Shown here piece by piece: positions 34,493 through 42,845 of a DNA stretch of 64,000 bases; the stretch's first letter is position 1, and each line of letters begins with the position of its first letter. The notes under the pieces are model-generated. The model was not told where the DNA came from and did not search any database. It saw only the letters and a program-made list of their open reading frames with translations. The position numbers were made by a program, and so were the translations under genes. Source of the DNA: Verrucomicrobia bacterium SCGC AAA164-M04 (GTDB taxonomy: Bacteria > Verrucomicrobiota > Verrucomicrobiae > Verrucomicrobiales > Akkermansiaceae); NCBI GenBank assembly GCA_000383735.1, contig KB912070.1:95251-159250 (forward strand), in the 5' to 3' direction.

Positions 34493-35395
34493 CTACTTGG
34501 CTCTTGGGTGAGCTGAGTTATAGGCTTCGCGAAGGCGTTCCTTAGTCACGTGTGTGTAGATTTGCGTGGTCGAAAGCGAGGCGTGGCCTAAGAGGGATTG
34601 AACTGAACGGAGATCGGCACCATGGTCCAGGAGATGGGTTGCGAAAGAGTGTCTCAACTTATGAGGGGTGACGTTAAATGGAATACTCGACTGGGCTAGG
34701 TATTTTTTGAGAACCGAATTTACCGAACGAGTAGAGATACGTTTGCGAAGTTTGGAAACGAATAGAGGGCCTTCGTGAATAGCAGCAACACTTCGGTATT
34801 TCTGCATCGCTTTCATGGCATGTGAACCAATGGGGACTAAGCGTTCTTTGGATCCTTTTCCGATGACTCGAACTGATTCGTTGATGGAATCGATGTCAAT
34901 TACATCGAGCGAGGCGAGCTCGGCGAGACGAAGGCCAGTGGAATAAAAGAGCTCTAGGATGGCGGCGTCACGCTCACGCATCCAAGCTGGCGCCTGACCT
35001 TGAAGTTCCGATTTCATCGGAAGTTCAAGAAGTTCTTCGATTTGGGTTAAGGTCAGAACGACAGGTAGAGCTTTGTCAGCTTTCGGAAGTTCAACCTCGG
35101 CGACGGGGCTATTTGGATAGCCGCGACGATGGACGAGGAACTTATAAAAGGAGCGGTAGGCTGCGAAGCGAAGGCGCACTGTGCTTCGAGCAAGGCCGTC
35201 TTTTTGGAGTTGAAAGAGATAGGCGCGAAAGTGGTCAGAGGTAAGATCTCGCCATTTTGAAAAGCGATCGCCCAGCCATGTTTGGAAAAGTCGGATCGCA
35301 AGTGTGTAGTTCTCTAGCGTCTTAGGAGAAGAGTTTTTCTCGGTGGTCATGAATTCGATGAAGGCATCGACTTCGCTGTCAGTATGAGGGCTCAC
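34493..35395 (-). CDS. xerC: Xer-type tyrosine recombinase
   Basis: 300 residues from a GTG start at 35395, the normal XerC/XerD length. The N-terminal SAM-like DNA-binding domain (S-P-K-T-L-E-N-Y) is followed by a catalytic domain with T-G-L-R-L-A-E-L (Arg I), H-K-L-R-H-S-F-A-T-H (His/Arg II), L-G-H-A-S-L-S-T-T-Q-I-Y-T-H (His III and the nucleophile Tyr). It should resolve chromosome dimers at dif, although a phage or integron role cannot be excluded. No dif-like site was identified by eye. The symbol is by general resemblance; xerD is equally possible. Confidence 0.85.
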   Translation of the reverse strand: MSPHTDSEVDAFIEFMTTEKNSSPKTLENYTLAIRLFQTWLGDRFSKWRDLTSDHFRAYLFQLQKDGLARSTVRLRFAAYRSFYKFLVHRRGYPNSPVAEVELPKADKALPVVLTLTQIEELLELPMKSELQGQAPAWMRERDAAILELFYSTGLRLAELASLDVIDIDSINESVRVIGKGSKERLVPIGSHAMKAMQKYRSVAAIHEGPLFVSKLRKRISTRSVNSVLKKYLAQSSIPFNVTPHKLRHSFATHLLDHGADLRSVQSLLGHASLSTTQIYTHVTKERLREAYNSAHPRAK

Positions 35396-35674
35396 CGCAG
35401 GAGAATATACAGGATTCTAAATATTCGGGAAACCTAAATTCTAGGACGATAGGGGGAGGAGCGATCAAGCTAGGAAGAATCTTCTCTAAGAATGCTGTTT
35501 TGAAGGTGTTTAGAGAACTGAATCAGCGCTTTTTCTAATGTAATAACCATCACTTCATCAGTTGGCCGATTTTAAATTTAGAAGATTATTGAAAATCGAT
35601 AGATCGGGTTCGAAACCTCATCTGCTGAATTGGGGATTGGCAAACTCGAAAATGGCGGCTAAGCGATGTGCTCG

Positions 35675-37105
35675 ATGCCAAAGGTCTTTATTAAAACCTA
35701 CGGGTGACAGATGAACGAGCGGGATTCCGAGCAGGTTGCTCAGACGTTTGCCGAGCGTGGTTACACTCTTACCCCCAAAGAACAGGATGCTGATGCGATC
35801 CTGATCAATACCTGTAGTGTCCGCGATCAAGCGGAGCAAAAAGCTTTGGGGAAAATGGGGATGATGGGGAAATACCGCGAAAGCCGCGATCATGTGGTCT
35901 ATGGCTTCATGGGGTGCATGGCACAAAGTCGAGGATCAGAGCTTTTTGAACGGGTGCCTCACCTTGATTTAGTTGTAGGAACGCAAAAGTATCACCGCGT
36001 TTTTGATTATGTGGATAGCATTTTAAATCGTCGCCTCCAGACGCGTATGGACGAGGTTGGGGTGGAAATGGTCACGGGACGAGTCGAGGATGAAATCATT
36101 AAGATTAATCAGGATCGGATTATCTCGGCGAGAATGGTTGATACTGAAGAAGAAGAGGGCAGCCAAAATACAATCAAGGACCATATCCCTAGAGAGGGCC
36201 AGCAAGCAACTTCCTTCGTCAGTATTATGCAGGGGTGTAATATGCGGTGTTCGTTTTGTATTGTGCCGGATACGCGGGGCAAGGAAAGAGGAAGACCAAT
36301 TCCCGATATCGTTAGTGAGGTGAGAGATCTCGTAGGCAAGGGGGTGAAAGAGGTCACTCTGCTCGGGCAAATTGTAAATCTTTATGGTCGGACCGAGTTC
36401 CCCATAGTGGATGGGAAATCTCCATTTGTGCAACTTCTGGAAGCAGTACACGAAATCGAGGGTCTCGAAAGGATCCGCTTTACCAGTCCACATCCTATTG
36501 GTTACCGCGATGATTTGGTAGAGGCTTTTACTTATCTGCCGAAGCTCTGTTCACATATTCACTTTCCGATGCAGAGCGGGAGCGATCGGATTCTCAAAAA
36601 GATGCGACGACCTTACAAAAACGAGAAATTTCTTACGATCTGTGAAAAGATGCAGGCTGCACGACCGGATCTCGCAATCACTACGGACGTTATTGTGGGG
36701 TTTCCTGGCGAGACCGAGGAAGATTTTGAGGAGACGGTAGCGTGCATGAAACGAATTGGTTTTGATAACAGCTTCATTTTCCGATACTCGAAGCGTAAAG
36801 ATACTCCGGCCGCCGAGATGGACGAGCAATTGAGCGATAAGGTGAAGGAGGCGCGCAATCAAATCCTCCTTCGAATTCAGGAGCAATTGACGACCACGAA
36901 AAACGCAAAATTAATTGGGACTGTTCAACAAGTGCTCTGCGAAGGTCCGAGTAAAACGAATAAAAAACGCCTTAGCGGCCGAACAAGCCAGAACAAGATT
37001 GTAATCTTTGATGGTAACGCTGAAAGAATGGCCGGACAGTTGCTTGATGTGAGGATTGAAGACTCAACTGGCTATACCCTTTATGGGACGCCCGAGATTC
37101 ATTAG
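35675..37105 (+). CDS. miaB: tRNA-2-methylthio-N6-adenosine synthase MiaB, with UGA at the first cluster cysteine
   Basis: The frame from ATG 35675 encodes M-P-K-V-F-I-K-T-Y-G-UGA-Q-M-N-E-R-D-S-E, the exact MiaB N-terminus in which the codon is normally Cys (T-Y-G-C-Q-M-N). The UGA is at 35705-35707. The rest is intact: the second and third auxiliary-cluster cysteines (I-N-T-C-S-V-R and G-C-M-A-Q), the radical SAM C-x3-C-x2-C (C-N-M-R-C-S-F-C), and a TRAM-like C-terminus. MiaB methylthiolates ms2i6A37 in tRNA. Sec is possible (hairpin GAGCA-GGT-TGCTC at 35729-35741, first loop G 26 bases after the UGA). ATG 35711 alone would delete a catalytic ligand. An ATG at 35666 is an alternative start. 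Confidence 0.85.
35729..35741 (+). promoter_or_regulatory. Hairpin downstream of the miaB UGA, SECIS-like candidate
   Basis: GAGCA (35729-35733) pairs with TGCTC (35737-35741) around the loop GGT. The loop begins with G and lies 26 bases after the UGA (35705-35707). This fits the usual bacterial SECIS form, a short stem with an apical loop bearing a G in the first two positions and close distance to the UGA, and resembles the GGU-containing loop of E. coli fdhF. Only a 5-bp stem is evident and no lower stem is seen, so the evidence is moderate. Confidence 0.4.
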
Positions 37106-37159
37106 GAAGTGCTGATTTAAGCCTTTACCGTTGGGTAGGGGAACCTAGCTTTGCGGCTC

Positions 37160-37768
37160 ATGAAAGAAGGCCCCCATCCTTACCAAGAAATCTCGCTCGG
37201 AACAGCTGGCTTGATTCTCGGGATTATTTTGGTCGCAGTTTACGGGTTCATGTTTTTGAAAACGGATGCCTCGAAAAAAATCGCCCAAAAGTTGCCACGT
37301 AACGCTGATCTTGGAACCTACTTTATGGGTTTTGGGATGGTGTGGTTTTGGCTGCTAGTTGCGCCGCCTGATAAAGGGATTTTTTCAGCGTTGAGCATGG
37401 ACCTGGGTGAGTTTAACAAAGTGAAAACATATCTGATGATTGGAGTTCCTTTGTTCTGTGTTGGGATGATTGTCTATGTGCGCGAGTTCCTCTTTGTGCG
37501 TGGCCTAGGCCTTTGCCTTCTGATGGCTTCTGCTCCACTTCTGTATGCTTCAGATTTTGAGGACGCTCCGCTACAGTTCTTAATGCCCGCAGTCTGCTAT
37601 CTCATGATTATCAAGGGCTTGTATTTTGTGGGGATGCCTTACCTCTTTCGGGATTGGGTGAATTGGGTTACGGCTTCAGATACCCGTTGGCGGGGACTTG
37701 CACTCGGAGGGTTAGCTCTTGGCCTTGTATTTATGACTCTTGGACTGACCGCTTGGCGTGGCTATTGA
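37160..37768 (+). CDS. Polytopic membrane protein of unknown function
   Basis: About 202 residues from ATG 37160 (a TTG at 37151 opens the frame earlier). Roughly six hydrophobic segments alternate with short charged loops (G-L-I-L-G-I-I-L-V-A-V-Y, G-M-V-W-F-W-L-L-V-A, Y-L-M-I-G-V-P-L-F-C-V-G-M-I-V, and three more). I recognise no family. Its stop lies 8 bases before the ATG of the pyrophosphatase on the same strand, so the two are probably co-transcribed, downstream of miaB. Confidence 0.65.
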   Translation: MKEGPHPYQEISLGTAGLILGIILVAVYGFMFLKTDASKKIAQKLPRNADLGTYFMGFGMVWFWLLVAPPDKGIFSALSMDLGEFNKVKTYLMIGVPLFCVGMIVYVREFLFVRGLGLCLLMASAPLLYASDFEDAPLQFLMPAVCYLMIIKGLYFVGMPYLFRDWVNWVTASDTRWRGLALGGLALGLVFMTLGLTAWRGY

Positions 37769-37775
37769 ACGAATT

Positions 37776-39452
37776 ATGAAGCAGTCCTGGTTTGTGCTGG
37801 GACATCGAAATCCCGATGCAGATGCTATTTGCGCTGCGATCGGCCATGCATCTTATTTACGTGCGACAGGCGATTTAGAGGCGATTGCAGCTCGCTGTGG
37901 TGAAGTTCCCCCTCGGGTCAAAATCGTTCTCGAACAGGCTGGGCTTGAGCCTCCGGTGTTGGTTGATGATGTTCGTCCGACAGCTGGCTCGATTTGCCGT
38001 AAAACGGTGGTCGCGGTAAGGCAGGACGATACCTTTCTCATGGCCTACCGTCTAATGGTAGATCATGGGGTTCGAGCCGTGCCGGTCTTGAATAATGGTG
38101 GGGAAGTGAGGGGGCTTTTGCACTTTCTTGACTTATTGCAGCTTCTCCTACCTCCGGCAACCGATGGCCGGAATGTAAAACTCCTTCATGCGAGTCTTGA
38201 AAATATCGGAGCGACTTTGGGGGCTTCCGATGATTGTGGGGCCACACCACCTTCTGACGAGGAGGGCTTGATCATGATGGTGGGGGCTTCCAGCCAGGAT
38301 ACGGTTGGTCGTCGGCTTGAGGCTGCCAGGGAAGAGGGGGTGGTCAGTAAGTATCTTGTGATCTGTGGTGATCGTCCCTTCGTACATAAGCAAGCCCTTG
38401 ATTATGGCACGCGGGCTTTGATTGTAACTGGTGGCTATAAGCCGGATGAGAAGATTGCATTCCAAGCCAAAGAAAAGGGGATGATCATTCTGTGTAGCCC
38501 CCACGATACGGCAACGACCGTTAAGCTTGCTCTCTGTGCTAGGAAGGTGAGAAATATTATTAGCGACGATTTCATGTCGCTGGCATCCAATGAAGTAGTG
38601 AGCCGGTTCAGTGGAAAGGTCGCCGCATCTTCACAGGATCTTTTTCCGGTTGTCGAAGTTGGAACCCGCAGGTTGATGGGTGTTTTTTCAAAATCGGATC
38701 TGGTTGATCCTCCAAGAACCTTGCTTTCGTTGGTTGACCACAATGAGTTCTCGCAGGCTGTTAATGGGGTCGAAGAAGCAAAGGTTGTAGAAATTCTTGA
38801 TCATCACCGACTCTCAGGTGATCTCGTTACTCGAGACCCCGTTCGCTTCATCAATGAGCCGGTTGGCAGTTCTTCTACGATTGTGGCAAGAAGGTTTCGT
38901 GAAAGAGATCTGCAGCCCGAAGCTCCTGTTGCTCTCTGTCTTTGCGCAGGTCTAGTTTCTGATACTCTCAATCTAACCTCGCCTACAACGACGGATGTTG
39001 ACCGTGATATGCTTGTTTGGCTTTCCGAGCTAGCTGGTGTTGACGCAGACGAATTTGCGGAAGCTTTTTTTGCTTCTGGTTCTTTGCTTCTGCATGCAGA
39101 TGCGCAGGCGATCGTGGGGACTGATCGTAAGGAATTTAACGAAGATGGAGTGTTCCTCAGTCTGTCGCAGGTAGAGGAAACAAGCTTCAAAGGGCTTTCC
39201 AAACGTCAGGAAGAACTTGTCGAAGAGCTTGAGAGGTTACGACACGAATACCGCTATGAACTTTGTGCGATCTTGGTAACTGATATTCGTCGACACGACA
39301 GTGTTTTGCTTGCGGTGGGGCTAGAAGAGTTGCTTTGTAAGCTCCCCTTCACACGCAGCGGAGTGAATGAATTTTCTGCTCCGGGTGTTGTCTCCCGTAA
39401 AAAACAACTGTTTCCGGCCGTGTGCGAAGCGATCAGGCTTCGTTCTGATTAG
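37776..39452 (+). CDS. ppaC: CBS-domain manganese-dependent inorganic pyrophosphatase (DHH family)
   Basis: 558 residues from ATG 37776; a GTG at 37758 is upstream but overlaps the preceding gene. The DHH phosphatase core starts V-L-G-H-R-N-P-D-A-D-A and includes the D-H-N and E-I-L-D-H-H motifs of class II pyrophosphatases. A large insert between them contains two CBS-type segments and a DRTGG-like stretch (about residues 65-270), which in homologs bind adenine nucleotides and regulate activity. Hydrolysis of pyrophosphate to phosphate in the cytoplasm is expected. The family is often annotated as 'putative manganese-dependent inorganic pyrophosphatase'. Confidence 0.9.
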   Translation: MKQSWFVLGHRNPDADAICAAIGHASYLRATGDLEAIAARCGEVPPRVKIVLEQAGLEPPVLVDDVRPTAGSICRKTVVAVRQDDTFLMAYRLMVDHGVRAVPVLNNGGEVRGLLHFLDLLQLLLPPATDGRNVKLLHASLENIGATLGASDDCGATPPSDEEGLIMMVGASSQDTVGRRLEAAREEGVVSKYLVICGDRPFVHKQALDYGTRALIVTGGYKPDEKIAFQAKEKGMIILCSPHDTATTVKLALCARKVRNIISDDFMSLASNEVVSRFSGKVAASSQDLFPVVEVGTRRLMGVFSKSDLVDPPRTLLSLVDHNEFSQAVNGVEEAKVVEILDHHRLSGDLVTRDPVRFINEPVGSSSTIVARRFRERDLQPEAPVALCLCAGLVSDTLNLTSPTTTDVDRDMLVWLSELAGVDADEFAEAFFASGSLLLHADAQAIVGTDRKEFNEDGVFLSLSQVEETSFKGLSKRQEELVEELERLRHEYRYELCAILVTDIRRHDSVLLAVGLEELLCKLPFTRSGVNEFSAPGVVSRKKQLFPAVCEAIRLRSD

Positions 39453-39479
39453 TTTGCCGAGGCGCCTTGATGACACCAA

Positions 39480-41888
39480 TCATTTAACGGGTTCAGCTTT
39501 CTTGTTTGCCTCGCCGTCCTTCTTGTCTTTACCTTTTGCTGCAGATTTGGATTTTTCTTTCTCGGCCTTTTTAGCAGCCTCATTTTTCTTTTTCTCCGCT
39601 GCCTTTTTTTCCCGGGCGCGCTTCATGTCGTTGTTAAAGTCCTTGTTTTGCCGTTCGAGCGTAAAGAATTCCTCTTTGATCTGGGGCGGCCAAACATTGT
39701 TTTCTTGATTAGCGTCAGCAGTTTGCTCGGTTGGGTCGATTAGAACTCTCTCCACGGGGTAGCGAGTCACGAATAGCTTGCTGACAGCCTCGTGATTTTT
39801 CTTCCAGATTTCTGCTGGGATTTTGTGAGACTCCTTCTTTCCGTTTCTGAAGTGGAGTTGAACTAGGATTGGCATAATCGCTCCGCCCTTATTCTCAAAA
39901 TTTACTACCGTAAGATGCTTGTTTGTCTTCAAAAGCCTCTTCTCTTGCGGTTTCAAATCTGCCAGCATTTTTTTGTATTTTTCACGATCGCCTTCTGAAA
40001 CTTTTGGCTCCTTCTTTTTGTCATAAAAATCTTTTAGTCCTTTGTTTTCGTTTACGTATTTCGGAATGTCACGATTGCGTTCGGCGACAATATTTTTCTT
40101 ATCACTTTCCCCTTTTTCTTTTTCTTTAGCTTCCATCTTTTTGTCTGGATCTTGGAGGTCAAGTGTGTGGCGAGTGAACCCGGTCACGCTTATGTCCACA
40201 TGTTCCGTGGTGTAAAACCAAGACCGCCAAAACCAATCGAGATCGATTCCAGCAGCGTCTTCCATTGTCCGAAAAAAGTCGGCTGGCTCAGGGCTTTTGA
40301 ACATCCAGCGTGTGCTAAATTCCATGAAGGCATCATCAAAGATCTCGCGGCCGAGGATCGTTTCACGGAGAATGGAAAGACCGGTGGCTGGTTTGCTGTA
40401 TGCGTTCGGTCCAAACTGGAGGATGGATTCAGAATTGGTCATAATGGGCCGCTGGTTGTCACTGGTCATATAGCGGATAATTTTCCGGGGGGTAGGGCTT
40501 GAGGGGTAATTGTGTCTCCATTCCTGCTCCGCGAGCATTTGGATAAAGGAATTAAGACCTTCATCCATCCAGCTCCACTGGCGCTCATCCGAATTTACGA
40601 TCATTGGGAACCAGTTGTGTCCTACTTCGTGAATTACAACTGAAATAAGTCCGTTTTTGGTGCCTTCTGAATAAGTGCCATCCTTTTCGGGACGAGGACC
40701 ATTGAAGCAGATCATGGGATACTCCATTCCATAAACTGGGCCATTCACGGAAATCGCAACGGGATAGGGGTAGTCAAAGGTGTATTTTGAATAAAAATTC
40801 AGAGTATGAATAATTGAGTGGGTCGAATAGGTGCTCCAAAGCGGCTCGGCCTCGTTGGGGTAGTAGGACATTGCCCAAACGGGCTTCTGGCTGGTGGTTA
40901 GCTTGTGTTGGACGGCATCCCAGATAAATTTTTTGGAGGAGGCCCATGCGAAATCTCGAACGTTCTTAGCTTCGAAAACCCACGTTTTAGTTCCCCTGGA
41001 TTTGGATTGTTCGTTTTTAGCGGCTTCCTCGGGGGTGACGATGAAGATCGGGGCTTTGACGGATTCTGCTTTTTTGAGGCGTTTCTGCCAAACTGGTTTT
41101 AAAACCTTGTCTCCATTTTTGAGTTCGCCCGTTGATGCAACAACATGGTTGTCTGGAGCTGTGATTTGGACCCGGTAGTCTCCAAACTCGAGCGCGAATT
41201 CGCCTCGCCCAAGAAAAGCTTTGTTTTGCCATCCTCGAACATCGGTATAGGCGCAAACACGTGGATACCATTGAGCAATTTCGAAGATTTTCCCACCCTT
41301 CTCGAATTTTTCCATATTGCTGCGTCCCCAACTTGTACGGGAGTCGGTGATGGTGTAGTGCCAATCGATACGATAGGTGAACTTCTCGCCGGGCTTAAGC
41401 GGCTCGGGCAGGTCAACCCTCATCATGGTGTCGACAACCCGGTGCGCTAGCTGGGTCCCACGATCGTCCGTTAACTTGGTAATCTTAAATCCCCCATCGA
41501 AGGTCTCCCTGAGGAGTAGTGCTTCAAATGAATCATATTTCATCTTGCCTAGGCGCGGGGCTTCGCTGCTTTGGTGGCCCATGGATCCTGGAGTGAATTT
41601 GTTCCGATCAAGCTGCATCCAGATATACTTCAGGGCGTGGGGTGATTGGTTGTGATAGACAATCCGTCCATTGCCGGTGAGGAGATTCTTTTTTTCAGTA
41701 AGTGTGACCTTGAGGTCGTAATCGGCTCGTTGTTGCCAGTATTTGGGGCCGGGAGCTCCAGAGGCTATTCTCGACTCGGTAGGGGTTGGCCAAACTTCCT
41801 CCAATTGGCGGAATGGATCCTTGTGAAATTCAACAGGATGGCAAAAGCATGCGGATACAAGTCCAATAAAGATTACGACAAATTTCAT
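39480..41888 (-). CDS. M1-family metallopeptidase, exported, with lysine-rich tail
   Basis: 802 residues. After a signal sequence (M-K-F-V-V-I-F-I-G-L-V-S-A-C-F-C), the protein has the gluzincin zinc motif H-E-V-G-H-N at about residue 400 and the second Glu in W-M-D-E-G-L-N about 20 residues on, as in M1 aminopeptidases. The G-x-M-E-N substrate motif is G-M-E-Y here (Y-G-M-E-Y-P). The last ~65 residues are extremely Lys/Ala/Glu-rich (K-K-K-N-E-A-A-K-K-A-E-K and so on) and must be a disordered or surface-associated tail. Substrate unknown. Confidence 0.9.
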   Translation of the reverse strand: MKFVVIFIGLVSACFCHPVEFHKDPFRQLEEVWPTPTESRIASGAPGPKYWQQRADYDLKVTLTEKKNLLTGNGRIVYHNQSPHALKYIWMQLDRNKFTPGSMGHQSSEAPRLGKMKYDSFEALLLRETFDGGFKITKLTDDRGTQLAHRVVDTMMRVDLPEPLKPGEKFTYRIDWHYTITDSRTSWGRSNMEKFEKGGKIFEIAQWYPRVCAYTDVRGWQNKAFLGRGEFALEFGDYRVQITAPDNHVVASTGELKNGDKVLKPVWQKRLKKAESVKAPIFIVTPEEAAKNEQSKSRGTKTWVFEAKNVRDFAWASSKKFIWDAVQHKLTTSQKPVWAMSYYPNEAEPLWSTYSTHSIIHTLNFYSKYTFDYPYPVAISVNGPVYGMEYPMICFNGPRPEKDGTYSEGTKNGLISVVIHEVGHNWFPMIVNSDERQWSWMDEGLNSFIQMLAEQEWRHNYPSSPTPRKIIRYMTSDNQRPIMTNSESILQFGPNAYSKPATGLSILRETILGREIFDDAFMEFSTRWMFKSPEPADFFRTMEDAAGIDLDWFWRSWFYTTEHVDISVTGFTRHTLDLQDPDKKMEAKEKEKGESDKKNIVAERNRDIPKYVNENKGLKDFYDKKKEPKVSEGDREKYKKMLADLKPQEKRLLKTNKHLTVVNFENKGGAIMPILVQLHFRNGKKESHKIPAEIWKKNHEAVSKLFVTRYPVERVLIDPTEQTADANQENNVWPPQIKEEFFTLERQNKDFNNDMKRAREKKAAEKKKNEAAKKAEKEKSKSAAKGKDKKDGEANKKAEPVK

Positions 41889-41940
41889 GTGTAGGGGTAG
41901 AGTCGGACGAAGGTATGATGGATAGACTCGATTGCCAGTC

Positions 41941-42696
41941 TCAATCCTGATTCTCGAACTGATATGTTTTATCTTTGACTGTAACGTTTGGTGGTAGTTT
42001 TGAGTTTTCGAAAATCTGGTATCCGATTTTAAGTTCTTGCCAAAAGGGTTGCCAGCTGTTCCTAGAGTTTTTTTGCATCGCGGTCGGGGTCATTTTGAAG
42101 GGGAAAATGTGGACTCGGAAGAATTTTTGTCCTCCTTCAAAAGCAGCATCAGCAAGGGTGTGGATTTCCTCAATTTTGCGGTTTGTCATCGCCATGCAGC
42201 CGACTGAGACGTTTGAGCCGTGGACCATGATGAAATTACCAGTCCGGTTGTAAGCACGATCATATTGATTGGGATAGCCAATGTTGAAAGACAGGTGGAA
42301 CTTGCTTCGTGGATTCATCTGGTGCGGAGTAACAAAGTAGAATCCTTCTGGGATTTGTCCGTCTCCTTGTCGAAGCTTCGGGCCGAGTTCGCCAGAGGTT
42401 CCGGCGATGAAATAGCTGTTTAAAAGAACAAATGAGTCCCCCTTTTTTACCCACAGCTCAAGTTGCCGTTCCTTTTTAAAGGTGCGAATAAAAATGGGGG
42501 ATCCCTATTGAAGCTCCCTTTCCTTGAAAAGTTCTTTGAGATGCGGGGTAACCCTCTTTTTCACCGCCACAAAACGTTTTGCGCCGTCTTTGTCCGAATT
42601 ATCAAAATTTTGTGCGTTTGTGCTATTGATGATGAAGACCAAAAGTGCCGTGACAAAAGCGCTTAAGCCAAGAAACAAAAGAATTTTCATACCCAT
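41941..42696 (-). pseudogene. L,D-transpeptidase (YkuD) interrupted by an in-frame TAG
   Basis: The minus-strand frame from ATG 42696 encodes an N-terminal membrane anchor (M-G-M-K-I-L-L-F-L-G-L-S-A-F-V-T-A-L-L-V) and a linker, then has TAG at 42505-42507, and continues in the same frame with S-P-I-F-I-R-T-F-K-K-E-R-Q-L-E, the typical YkuD domain start, and the catalytic H-G-S-N-V-S-V-G-C-M-A-M. The stop is where homologs usually carry an aromatic residue (W, one base from TAG). Intact, it would cross-link peptidoglycan or anchor proteins to it. Either the gene is inactivated, the base call is wrong, or suppression occurs. Confidence 0.7.
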
Positions 42697-42845
42697 TTCC
42701 TAGCGAATGTGGTCGGGTGAGTTGGCTTTTGCTAACCGAAAATTGAATCTTTGAAATTTGGTAAATGGTCTTGGCCCCGAAAATTTACTAAAATTTGGTC
42801 GCGCTCCTGATTTGACGGCAGGGTGAGTCGCCGCTTGACTACAGC

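Noticed and set aside
35600..35640. tRNA T-arm-like GGTTCGAAACC
   Set aside because: No matching acceptor, D or anticodon stems upstream and no CCA end; judged chance.
35711..37105. MiaB starting at ATG 35711, after the UGA
   Set aside because: It would remove an essential cluster cysteine while a perfectly conserved MiaB N-terminus lies in frame just upstream.
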